NCBI RefSeq assembly: GCF_016907555.1
Contig: NZ_JAFBCE010000001.1
Location: 2,790,001 to 2,854,000 of the forward strand
Direction: 5' to 3'
Source: Microbacterium laevaniformans
GTDB lineage: Bacteria; Actinomycetota; Actinomycetes; Actinomycetales; Microbacteriaceae
Length of the DNA stretch: 64,000 bases
The notes beneath the pieces are model-generated. The model was not told the DNA's origin. It saw nothing but the letters and a program-made list of their open reading frames with translations, and searched no databases. Shown here piece after piece: positions 54,170-61,481 of this stretch (position 1 is the stretch's first letter; every line of letters begins with the position of its first letter). The translations under genes and the position numbers were made by a program.

Positions 54170-54552
54170 CGTCCACCCTTCTCGATGTACTCGGGGCCGC
54201 TGTAGTGAAGGTTCAAGGACGCGATGCGTCCGCCGTCGAAGGTGAAGAACTCCGCGAAGGTCATGGGACCGCCGGGCATGGTCGCCGTATAGAGCACGGC
54301 GGAGCCGTTAGGGCCGTGCACGTCGTGGATGATCTCGATCTGCTTGACCGTCGCAATGAAACCGGCAACCCCGCCCAGGAAGCCATCGGTGGCGTCGGGG
54401 AGGTGTCCAGCGAGGGAGCCCGTGAAGTCGAGGTGGTCACCCAGCAGAGGCCGTAGGTCAGCCCCATCCTGGTAACTGTCGATGCCGGACTCGAGGATCC
54501 GGTAATAGTCCTTGAGGGTCTGAGGTGAGGCAGAAGACAGGGTGGCGGGCAT
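54166..54552 (-). CDS. SnoaL/NTF2-like protein (element B passenger)
   Basis: A 128-residue NTF2-like protein: TLKDYYRILESGIDSYQDGADLRPLLGDHLDFTGSLAGHLPDATDGFLGGVAGFIATVKQIEIIHDVHG, then AVLYTATMPGGPMTFAEFFTFDGGRIASLNLHY. Such small cone-shaped proteins bind or isomerise small hydrophobic ligands. ATG at 54552 is about 25 bp from the first HxlR palindrome. Divergent from HxlR and likely repressed by it. Confidence 0.85.
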   Translation of the reverse strand: MPATLSSASPQTLKDYYRILESGIDSYQDGADLRPLLGDHLDFTGSLAGHLPDATDGFLGGVAGFIATVKQIEIIHDVHGPNGSAVLYTATMPGGPMTFAEFFTFDGGRIASLNLHYSGPEYIEKGGR

Positions 54553-54577
54553 GGCTCTCCTTGGTGTGAAAATGGTG

Positions 54578-54613
54578 CTTGATACTTTCAAGCAGGCACT
54601 TGATAAAGTCAAG
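54578..54613. promoter_or_regulatory. Tandem palindromes, probable HxlR operator (element B)
   Basis: CTTGATACTTTCAAG (54578-54592) and CTTGATAAAGTCAAG (54599-54613), both CTTGA..TCAAG palindromes, 21 bp apart on centre (two helical turns). They lie between the divergent SnoaL and HxlR genes, AT-rich against the surroundings. This also argues for the HxlR start at 54623, downstream of the operator. Confidence 0.75.
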
Positions 54614-54622
54614 GGGGTTCAG

Positions 54623-55291
54623 GTGAAGTCCTACGGACAGCTCTGCTCGATCGCTCGCGCCCTGGATGTCGTCGGTGACCGGTGGACTCTCCTGATCGTG
54701 CGTGAGCTGCTGATCGGGGGCGCATTGCGCTTTGGCGAAGTCCAGCGCGGCCTGCCTGGCGTCGCGACAAACCTGCTCACCCAGCGTCTGCGGGACCTCG
54801 AGACCAACGGTGTCGTCGCCCGCGAGCCCGCCCCAGGAACCCCGGGCACGCCAACGTATCGGCTTACCGAGCGTGGCCGGGCCCTGGACGGAGTGCTGCG
54901 CGAGCTTCTGAAGTGGGGTGCACCGACGGTTCCAGACGCGCCGAGTGATGCGATCTTCCAGATGCACTGGCTCAGCCAACCGGCACGCTTCCTCCTCGCG
55001 GATCACAGACCGGACGAGCCACCGATCCTGATCCGGTTCGGCACCTTCGACGACGGCTTCGACCTCACCGCCGCCGACGGGACCATCACGGTGGACCCTT
55101 GCCAGCGCGATGTCAGCCCCCTGGCGGGTGTTACAGGCCCCGGGCCGGTACTGGTTGCCCTCCTACAAGGCGCAATGCCTCTGCCCGCCGCTATCGCGCA
55201 GGGCGTGGATGTCACCGGCGATGCCGCGGCCCTGACGCGAGTTCTACCAGCACCGCAAGCGTCGACTAACGTCCCCGGTCAGTACAACTAG
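54623..55291 (+). CDS. HxlR-family transcriptional regulator (element B passenger)
   Basis: A 222-residue regulator: YGQLCSIARALDVVGDRWTLLIVRELLIGGALRFGEVQRGLPGVATNLLTQRLRDLETNGVVARE and GTPTYRLTERGRALDGVL form the winged helix, followed by an SCP2-like C-terminal half (FDLTAADGTITVDPCQRDV). GTG at 54623 has AAGGGGG upstream. The last residues (TNVPGQYN) are encoded by the transposon end, and the stop is the TAG of the flanking CTAG. Same family as the element A regulator, but clearly diverged. Confidence 0.9.
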   Translation: MKSYGQLCSIARALDVVGDRWTLLIVRELLIGGALRFGEVQRGLPGVATNLLTQRLRDLETNGVVAREPAPGTPGTPTYRLTERGRALDGVLRELLKWGAPTVPDAPSDAIFQMHWLSQPARFLLADHRPDEPPILIRFGTFDDGFDLTAADGTITVDPCQRDVSPLAGVTGPGPVLVALLQGAMPLPAAIAQGVDVTGDAAALTRVLPAPQASTNVPGQYN

Positions 55292-55325
55292 CTGTCGATT
55301 TCAGAGGCCCGAGATTGGAGTAGCG

Positions 55326-55913
55326 ATGGGGAAGGCACGAGCCGCGAAAGCCGCGCGGAAAGTGGCACGCGATCGACTCGCCGGTGCAGAGTTCTGGCAC
55401 GGCGGGATCGGGGGGCTCGCGGTCGGAGATGAGATCCTCCCACCCACCGCCCAGGCCGCCGGTGCGCCAGGTCACAGCGCCCTGTACATGGACGAGGCAC
55501 GAGCCGATCGGGTGTACTTCACCACGGATCGAGAACTCGCCCGAGTGTTCGCGTCGATCGCGCTCAGATGCCGAGGGGCCGGTGCGCTCTACCGCGTGCA
55601 GCCGATCGGGAACGTGGACACCGATCCCGACTTCCCGGCCGTCGGGCTCCACGCCCGGCGGGCGCTGATCCTGGACGTCGAAGAGTTGACTTCTCCGCTG
55701 AGCTCGGAGGAGGAGCGGCGCCGCGAAGCACCATACGTGACGTGGGATGACGGCCGGCCGATCTACGACGCTAACGGCCGCATCCAGATCACCTGGCAGA
55801 TGGAACAATACGGCCTCACCCAGTCGGATCTCGACCGACAGCTACCCGCCTGGATACACCCCAACGACGCCGCCGACCGGGTGGCCGCTCTGCTCGGGAC
55901 ACGTCATGCCTGA
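55326..55913 (+). CDS. Protein with similarity to Arr-type mono-ADP-ribosyltransferases
   Basis: A 195-residue protein. AEFWHGGIGGLAVGDEILPP, ADRVYFTTDRELARVFASIALRCRGAGALYRVQPIGNVDTDPDFPAVGL and RRALILDVEEL have the order of rifampin ADP-ribosyltransferases (HG...L.vGd, vYFT..l..A..., Y.vep.G....DPdf, final E). These supply the His, Tyr and acidic residues of the NAD-binding H-Y-E/D fold. Longer than Arr (about 140) by an N-terminal Lys/Ala stretch and a C-terminal extension. Substrate unknown; resistance to rifamycins is not implied. Confidence 0.6.
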   Translation: MGKARAAKAARKVARDRLAGAEFWHGGIGGLAVGDEILPPTAQAAGAPGHSALYMDEARADRVYFTTDRELARVFASIALRCRGAGALYRVQPIGNVDTDPDFPAVGLHARRALILDVEELTSPLSSEEERRREAPYVTWDDGRPIYDANGRIQITWQMEQYGLTQSDLDRQLPAWIHPNDAADRVAALLGTRHA

Positions 55914-55976
55914 GTCATCGAAGCGCGCGAACATCGACCGCCTGTGGCCTCTCCTGCTGCAGAGATCGGAGCAGTG

Positions 55977-56435
55977 ATGCCAGGCGAATCGTGGCCGCTG
56001 CTCCTGGTTGCAGCGATCATCCTCGGCGCAGCGGCATGGCTCCTGCTGCGTGCCCAGCAGTCTCCATCGCTACCCACCAACATCGGCGGCATACGGATCG
56101 AAGTGATCGCGCCGGTGCTGTCGGAGGATCGTGTGCTGGAGCAGGTATGGGAGGTGCCCGTCGTGCTCACGAACAAGACCCGCCGGCCTCGGGCTGTGCC
56201 GGTGCTCGCACAGCGAGCTGAGGTTCGGACGAAGCGGGCGCGGTACATCGCCGAGCTGACGACGGAGGTCAGCTGGGAGCGTGAGGAGGATGGGGCGCGC
56301 CTAGAACTGAACCCGGCAGGCACCACGATCGGCAGTGTGTGGGTGGTTCTGCCGGCGGGGGAGCCCCCGCTGAGGTTACGCCTCCAGGAGCTCCAACCGA
56401 AGCAGCGCCGCCTGCTCGCCCGACTGACGTCGTGA
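55977..56435 (+). CDS. Membrane-anchored protein with Ig-like exterior domain
   Basis: A 152-residue protein: PGESWPLLLVAAIILGAAAWLLLRAQ is a single N-terminal anchor; the rest is a predicted beta domain (GIRIEVIAPVLSEDRVLEQVWEVPVVLTNKTRRPRAVPVLAQRAEVRT, TIGSVWVVLPAGEPPLRLRLQEL). No family recognised. ATG 55977 sits in GTGATG after a short frame that starts in the end of the ART-like gene; an in-frame GTG at 55944 is possible. Adjacent to the ART-like gene and overlapping the next small gene. Confidence 0.7.
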   Translation: MPGESWPLLLVAAIILGAAAWLLLRAQQSPSLPTNIGGIRIEVIAPVLSEDRVLEQVWEVPVVLTNKTRRPRAVPVLAQRAEVRTKRARYIAELTTEVSWEREEDGARLELNPAGTTIGSVWVVLPAGEPPLRLRLQELQPKQRRLLARLTS

Positions 56436-56623
56436 GCCTCCCGGACCTGACGGGCACCCGCCCGCCGCGACTGCGAGATCGCGCACGAATGGGCGGGTGG
56501 GGTGTCGCCTGGTTGTTCGCTGCCGTGTTCCGGAAGCCGTCGCTGGGCGGGGTGTTCATCGCCACACTCCTCTGGGTTGTGGACCCCCTGAGAACCCTCA
56601 AACGTCAAACGCTCTGTGTGTGA
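56432..56623 (+). CDS. Small hydrophobic protein, translationally coupled
   Basis: A 63-residue protein beginning at a GTG that overlaps the previous stop (GTGA): VSLPDLTGTRPPRLRDRARMGGWGVAWLFAAVFRKPSLGGVFIATLLWVVDPLRTLK. One probable membrane segment. The overlap and the continuing codon bias support it; nothing else is known. Confidence 0.5.
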   Translation: MSLPDLTGTRPPRLRDRARMGGWGVAWLFAAVFRKPSLGGVFIATLLWVVDPLRTLKRQTLCV

Positions 56624-56731
56624 AACGGTTCTATGCCGCGGGGTGACCGTGAGGCCACCCCCCCCCCGGGGTCTACCCCCTAGGGCGTGTTGATCAAGAG
56701 GTTCCGCTCCTCGGTGGGTGAGTCTTGAACG

Positions 56732-57617
56732 GTGACGCGACAGGAGATCTCTGACGAGGTGTGGGCCGTGATGGAGCCGTTGATGCCGACGGTGACCGGT
56801 CGGTCGCGGCCGTGGACGGATCACCGGCTCGCTATCGAGGGGATGGCGTGGAAGTACCGGACCGGTGCGCCGTGGCGTGACGTTCCGGAACGGTTCGGGA
56901 AGTGGAACTCGATCTACAAGCGGTTCAACCGGTGGGCCGGGGACGGCACCTGGCAGAAGCTGCTCACCGAGGTGCAGAAGCAGGCCGACGCCGCTGGGGA
57001 AATCGACTGGGTCGTCTCGATCGACTCCACGATCGCGCGCGTGCATCAGCACGGCGCGACCCTCGCCCGGGACACAGGGGGCTGTGCCGAATCACAAGAA
57101 TCCGTGGTCCGAGCCGCCTGATCACGGGATCGGACGCTCCCGCGGCGGGCTGACGACCAAACTGCACCTGGTCTGCGACGGCCGCGGCCGGCCGCTGAGC
57201 ATGATGATCACCGCCGGGAACATCAACGACACCACGATGATGAGCGCGGTGCTGGAGAACATCCGCGTTCCCCGCGACGGGAAGGGCCGCCCCCGCACCC
57301 GCCCCGACCGGGTGCTCGCCGACAAGGGGTACCCCTCAAGGGCGAACCGCGCCTGGCTCCGCGACCGGAGGATCGCGGCGACCATCCCCGAGCGGGACGA
57401 CCAGATCGCGCACCGCCGCAAGAAGCCGGGCCGGCCGATCGCTTTCGGCGACAAGCAGAAGGAACGCTACAAGGGACGCAACGTCGTAGAACGCTGCTTC
57501 AACCGTCTCAAGCAGTGGCGCGGCATCGCGATGCGCTCGGACAAACTCGCCCGCAACTACCGAGCCGCCGTCAGCCTCGCCGCGGCGCTGATCTGGATCA
57601 AGACCGATCTCCGCTGA
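56732..57617 (+). CDS. IS5-family transposase in two overlapping frames
   Basis: The first frame (GTG 56732) reads VTRQEISDEVWAVMEPLMPTVTGRSRPWTDHRLAIEGMAWKYRTGAPWRDVPERFGKWNSIYKRFNRW and SIDSTIARVHQHGATLARDTGG, the first catalytic Asp being in SIDST. The rest is in the +1 frame: DHGIGRSRGGLTTKLHLVCDGRGRPL, VLADKGYPSRANRAWLRDR (second Asp), and YKGRNVVERCFNRLKQWRGIAMRSDK (Glu). The switch falls near the GGGGG run at 57077-57081. IS427 members use programmed frameshifting, so this may be functional; a mutation cannot be excluded. Confidence 0.88.
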
Positions 57618-57927
57618 GCGCTTCGCGCTCCTGCAGCGTGCGCTCAAGCTGTCCCACCGTCGGCGCACCCGCAAAGCCGCGCTCGGTCAGATAGACCCTG
57701 CACGCCAAGTCGGCAGTGTTCCCCTGGGACGGGAACAAGTCCTGACCGTCCAGAAGAATCGTGGGCGAGCCCGCGAAACCAGAGCTCACCGCCTCAGCCT
57801 CGGTGCGGATCAACACGAACTCCACCGGAACATCGCCCCGTCCGATCGAGTCGAGCACCAGCCGTACTCGATCGCCCGCCTCCTGCCAATTCGGGCAATC
57901 CTCGATATGCAGCACCTGGATCTTCAC
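57598..57927 (-). CDS. Thioredoxin-fold protein of the alkylmercury-lyase-associated type (IS5 passenger)
   Basis: A 109-residue protein: VKIQVLHIEDCPNWQEAGDRVRLVLDSIGRGDVPVEFVLI, SGFAGSPTILLDGQDLFPSQGNTADLACRVYLTERGFAGAPTVGQLERTL. A single Cys in EDCPNW replaces CxxC; GSPTILLDG is the cis-Pro loop. Close relatives are annotated as thioredoxin-family or alkylmercury lyase proteins and often sit near mer genes. Start GTG 57927; the frame is open back into the terminal repeat. It is convergent with, and overlaps by 20 bp, the transposase. Confidence 0.8.
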   Translation of the reverse strand: MKIQVLHIEDCPNWQEAGDRVRLVLDSIGRGDVPVEFVLIRTEAEAVSSGFAGSPTILLDGQDLFPSQGNTADLACRVYLTERGFAGAPTVGQLERTLQEREALSGDRS

Positions 57928-58087
57928 ACGCCCATTCTCCCGCGCAACTCGCGGCGGCTGGCCACCCCGCACCTTCTTGATCAACACGCCCTAGGCAACG
58001 ACCGGAGCGTTCCCGCGCAGTAGTGTCATCGCAACCGAAGCACGTAAGAAGATCTCATGCCGCAGGGACTCTGGGTATCGTCGTCGT

Positions 58088-58672
58088 ATGCGCCCACCGT
58101 TCATGAAGACCCCGGAGCAACTCGAATCTCTCGACGGGCAGCAGTACCTGGTGCTTCGCCCAAATTCAGAGGTGGCGGATCGCTATGCGACGGAGCAGAA
58201 CGACGCGTTGGCTCTGGCTGGACTCCCGCACCCGCACACGGGGCACGTGACGCTTCGAGGTTTCTACGAGCCAACACGCCGTGGCGAGCTCACGGCGCTG
58301 GTCCGCAGTTGGGCTTCCCAGCAACAGCCGATCGAAATCATCGGCGACGCCGTCGATTCATTCCCTGAGCCGTGGCAGATCCTTATCCTTCGACTTGCTC
58401 GCACTCACTCTCTCGTCGCCGCCTACGCAACCTTGACCGACCTGTTAGATCAGACCGATTTCCACCGCCTCGGTGAGCTGCCTCTCGATGACTGGACTTT
58501 CCACATGTCCGTGGCCTACGGCAAGACACTGTCGAGCGAGGACTGGAAGGCGATCGAGTCCGCACGAGTTCAGGAGTTCAGGCATCCAGTTCGCGAGACC
58601 GTCAACGAGATAGAGCTCGTCTCGTACGCAAACGGCGAGGAGCACAGCGAGGTCATCCAACTCGGCATTTGA
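58088..58672 (+). CDS. 2H phosphoesterase/2'-5' RNA ligase-like protein
   Basis: A 194-residue protein. The two signature motifs of the 2H superfamily are HVT at residues 53-55 (HTGHVTLRGF) and HMS at 139-141 (FHMSVAYGKTL), the HxT/HxS pair that forms the active site for cyclic phosphate or 2'-5' linkages. The rest (EIELVSYANGEEHSEVIQL) fits the family end. The first ATG (MRPPFMKTPE) was taken; a second lies five codons on. Natural substrate unknown. 48 bp upstream of the IS30 element. Confidence 0.85.
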   Translation: MRPPFMKTPEQLESLDGQQYLVLRPNSEVADRYATEQNDALALAGLPHPHTGHVTLRGFYEPTRRGELTALVRSWASQQQPIEIIGDAVDSFPEPWQILILRLARTHSLVAAYATLTDLLDQTDFHRLGELPLDDWTFHMSVAYGKTLSSEDWKAIESARVQEFRHPVRETVNEIELVSYANGEEHSEVIQLGI

Positions 58673-58786
58673 GGTGCGGTGCGCCCTCGCACCGATCGCC
58701 CCAACACCACCCGCCGAAAACGATGGCGGTCTCAACCGATCAACGCACCACCCCTGGGATGATGCGGACGATCGGAGAGGCGGCGC

Positions 58787-59929
58787 GTGAGCTCGGCGTT
58801 GACATTGGAACAACAGGACGCGATCTGGGACAGATGGCGGGCCGGGGAACCGGCGCGGATGATCGCGCGCGCCGTCCGTTGCGGCCCCGCGGCAGTGCGA
58901 AGGCACCTGGCGCTCACGGGCGGCATCCGACCGTTGCCTCGGAGTCGTGCTGCTCTGAGACTCTCGCTTGTGGAGCGCGAGGAGATATCGCGGGGCATCG
59001 CCGCAGGCGAGTCCGCTCGGGCGATCGCGTCGAGGATCGGTCGCTCGGCGTCTTCGGTGTCACGAGAAATCGCGCGCAACGGAGGCCGGGACGCATACCG
59101 GGCCGCGAATGCCGATGCGGCGACGTGGGAGCGGGCTCGCCGGCCGAAGGCGTCGAAGCTGGACCGGCACGAGGGGCTGCGTGAGTTGGTGCGGTTGAAG
59201 CTCACGGACGATTGGTCGCCGGAGCAGATCGCTGCCTGGCTGCGGCGCAGCTTCCCCGACGAGCCCGAGTGGTGGATCTCGCACGAAGCGATCTACCGCC
59301 ACCTCTATGTCTCGACCCGGCATGCTCTCCCGTCCGTGTTGACGTCGCACCTGCGCTCCGGACGGCCGGTGCGGATGTCGCGCCTCGCACGGAAGACCAA
59401 GCAGGGGCGCGGCCGGTTACGGAACATGCTCTCCATCCACGACCGACCAGCCCAGGTCGAGGACCGGGACGAGGTGGGGCATTGGGAGGGCGATCTTGTG
59501 ATGGGTGCACGGCCGAGCGCGGTCGCGACGCTCGTGGAACGGTCGACGCGCACGGTCCGGCTCGTGCGACTGCCGGGGATCAAGGGGCCGGACGTGCGCG
59601 CCGCCCTGGTCCAGAACCTCCGAACCCTTCCGAAGGAGCTGCTGCGGACGCTGACGTGGGACCGCGGCCGCGAGATGTCCGAGCACGAACGCATCGCCCA
59701 AACGCTGGGCATCGACGTGTTCTTCTGCGACCCGCGTTCCCCATGGCAGCGCGGCTCGAACGAGAACACGAACCGACTGCTGCGGCAGTACCTGCCGAAA
59801 CAGGCCGACCTGACCCGCTTCACCCAGACCGATCTGGACCGGATCGCGGAAAAGATCAACACACGGCCCCGCCGGGTGCTCGGCTGGGACACCAGCCACG
59901 ACCGACTCCTCGACGCGCTCATGACCTGA
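58787..59929 (+). CDS. IS30-family transposase (cargo element)
   Basis: A 380-residue transposase. N-terminal helix-turn-helix segments (WDRWRAGEPARMIARAVRCGPAAVRRHL; GESARAIASRIGRSASSVSREIARNGG). Core: VGHWEGDLVMG (Asp), LTWDRGREMSEHERI (Asp), FFCDPRSPWQRGSNENTNRLLRQYLPKQADL (Glu), ending INTRPRRVLGWDT. Clearly different from the other IS30 copy at 45597. Intact. Confidence 0.95.
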   Translation: MSSALTLEQQDAIWDRWRAGEPARMIARAVRCGPAAVRRHLALTGGIRPLPRSRAALRLSLVEREEISRGIAAGESARAIASRIGRSASSVSREIARNGGRDAYRAANADAATWERARRPKASKLDRHEGLRELVRLKLTDDWSPEQIAAWLRRSFPDEPEWWISHEAIYRHLYVSTRHALPSVLTSHLRSGRPVRMSRLARKTKQGRGRLRNMLSIHDRPAQVEDRDEVGHWEGDLVMGARPSAVATLVERSTRTVRLVRLPGIKGPDVRAALVQNLRTLPKELLRTLTWDRGREMSEHERIAQTLGIDVFFCDPRSPWQRGSNENTNRLLRQYLPKQADLTRFTQTDLDRIAEKINTRPRRVLGWDTSHDRLLDALMT

Positions 59930-59948
59930 CTACGCGCGAAGGGATCGG

Positions 59949-60743
59949 TCAGCGTGCGATAAGAAATCCACGTAGCGCGACGGACCATTGGTCGAATGCG
60001 TCCAGGTGCGCATCGTGCGTCGCGCCGGTGAGGTCGGCTCGTTTGGCGTTCTTGCCACGGGCGACAAACTCGGCTTTCTGCCCTTCGGTGAACATGCCGC
60101 CGTCGGCGTAGACCACGAGCGTGGGCACGGTGATGCTCTCCCACTCGCTCCAACGTGGCACCGCCACCTCGGAGATGGCGCGAACCATCACGTCGGCGGC
60201 GAACCGCGGGTACAGGCCGTCCTCGCGCTCCTCCAGGTCCGCCGCCCACGCTCGCGCCAGCGGGCCACCGCCGAGCAATTCGCGCGCCTCCTCCCGGCTG
60301 GAGAAGGGGGTCTCCCAGGAGCGGAAGTAGTCGCCGAGCGCGGCGTGTTCTTCCGCCGACCCGCCGCCTTCGTTGCCTTCTAGGAGCACGAGGCGGTTAA
60401 CCAAGTCTGGGTGCGCGGCCGCGACGAGCATTGCCGTGTGGGCTCCCATCGACTGGCCGATGAGGTCCACCGGCTGCGCTCCCTCTGCCTCGATGACCCG
60501 GGCAACGTCGTTGACGAACGCCGCGCGCGACACTTCAGCCGGCATGCGTGTGGACAGCCCGTGGCCGCGCTGGTCAATCAGGAGCACTCTCCGAGGGGCC
60601 AGCGCGTGAGCGGTCGGGATGAATTCGCGGCCGCTGCCTGCCAGTCCGTGCAAGATCACGACCGCCGGGTCCGCCCCGTCGAAGACCGAATACGAGATCG
60701 TCGTGCCGTCCTCGACCGTCACTGCACGCCGCGCCTCACCCAT
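59949..60743 (-). CDS. Alpha/beta hydrolase (IS30-element passenger)
   Basis: A 264-residue hydrolase: VVILHGLAGSGREFIPTAHAL (oxyanion hole HG), VLLIDQRGHGLS, nucleophile elbow VDLIGQSMGAHTAML (GQSMG), acid TLVVYADGGMFTEG and His in TGATHDAHLDAF. All catalytic positions are present. Convergent with the transposase, 19 bp apart. Resembles haloalkane dehalogenase/esterase-type enzymes in general order, but the substrate cannot be told. Confidence 0.9.
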   Translation of the reverse strand: MGEARRAVTVEDGTTISYSVFDGADPAVVILHGLAGSGREFIPTAHALAPRRVLLIDQRGHGLSTRMPAEVSRAAFVNDVARVIEAEGAQPVDLIGQSMGAHTAMLVAAAHPDLVNRLVLLEGNEGGGSAEEHAALGDYFRSWETPFSSREEARELLGGGPLARAWAADLEEREDGLYPRFAADVMVRAISEVAVPRWSEWESITVPTLVVYADGGMFTEGQKAEFVARGKNAKRADLTGATHDAHLDAFDQWSVALRGFLIAR

Positions 60744-60905
60744 TCCACGAAGCTACAGCGGCTCGGAGCCTGCGCGCGATAGCCGGTCGTTCACCGCTCC
60801 ACCCCTCGGATGAAAAGAAGCCGCGTCAACATTGGGCTACGGATGCGCGTATAGCCCGCACGAATTATTGCGCGGTGACGGTGCCGTATCTGCAACACTG
60901 GTCCA

Positions 60906-61481
60906 GTGAGCGGAGCGAAGGTCGGGTACGCGCGGGTCTCGACCGCCGGGCAGGACGTCGCGGCGCAGCGTGAGGGGCTCGCAGCGCTCGGTGTGAGCCC
61001 GAAGCTCGTCTACGTCGATCACGGATTGACGGGCCGTAACCGGGACCGGCCGGGCCTGGCCCAGGCCCTCGCTGCGGTGCGGGAGGGCGACACGCTCGTG
61101 GTGACGAAGCTCGACCGGCTCGCGCGGTCGCTGCCGGACGCGCGGGACATCGCCGACGAACTGACGAGCAAGGGCGTCGCGCTGAGCATCGGCGGTTCCG
61201 TCTACGACCCGAACGATCCGGTAGGCCGGCTGTTGTTCAACGTCCTCGGCATGGTTGCGGAGTTCGAAGCCGACCTCATCCGGGCCCGCACGCGGGAGGG
61301 CATGCAGATCGCCAAAGCCGCCGGTAAGCTCCGCGGCCGCCAACCCACCCTGAGCAAGGCAAAGCGGAAACATCTGCTCGACCTCGCCGCCGCAGGCAAG
61401 CACACCCAAGCCGAACTCGCGGAACTGTTCGACGTGTCCCGCACCACCATCTACCGCGAGCTCCGCCGCGAGTCGAACTGA
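60906..61481 (+). CDS. Serine recombinase (resolvase/invertase family)
   Basis: A 191-residue small serine recombinase: KVGYARVSTAGQDVAAQREGL (catalytic Ser in ARVST), DHGLTGRNRDRPGLAQAL, DTLVVTKLDRLARSLPDARDIADEL, NVLGMVAEFEADLIRARTREGM and a C-terminal helix-turn-helix KHTQAELAELFDVSRTTIYREL. Length and order are those of Tn3/Hin-type resolvases. Inside an IS30-type element it would be able to resolve cointegrates; a res site would be expected in the 160-bp gap before it. Confidence 0.95.
   Translation: MSGAKVGYARVSTAGQDVAAQREGLAALGVSPKLVYVDHGLTGRNRDRPGLAQALAAVREGDTLVVTKLDRLARSLPDARDIADELTSKGVALSIGGSVYDPNDPVGRLLFNVLGMVAEFEADLIRARTREGMQIAKAAGKLRGRQPTLSKAKRKHLLDLAAAGKHTQAELAELFDVSRTTIYRELRRESN

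Larger units (their letters stand above)
52785..55286. mobile_element. IS481-family element B with passenger genes (about 2.5 kb)
   Basis: Both ends begin TGTACTGACCGGGGACGTT, read inwards; the match continues outward through TT and CTAG. CTAG flanks both sides (52780-52783, 55288-55291). Contents from the left: transposase (minus), TfoX-like (minus), SnoaL-like (minus), HxlR regulator (plus). The transposase and HxlR proteins both end in NVPGQYN because each runs through a terminal repeat and stops at the TAG of the flanking CTAG. Layout mirrors element A. The transposase is intact, so the element could be mobile. Confidence 0.88.
56684..57990 (+). mobile_element. IS5-family (IS427-like) element with passenger gene (1307 bp)
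   Basis: Left end GGCGTGTTGATCAAGAGGTT and right end, other strand, GGCGTGTTGATCAAGAAGGT; CTAG flanks both sides (56680-56683, 57991-57994). Holds the transposase (plus, in two frames) and, between its end and the right terminus, a minus-strand thioredoxin-like gene. IS427-type elements are usually 0.8-0.9 kb, so the extra about 0.4 kb is the passenger. Confidence 0.85.

Noticed and set aside
55288..55325. Continuation of the AraC gene on the far side of element B
   Set aside because: Joining the flanks at CTAG gives AVDFRGPRLE and a stop, with no AraC helix-turn-helix; the right flank is unrelated DNA.
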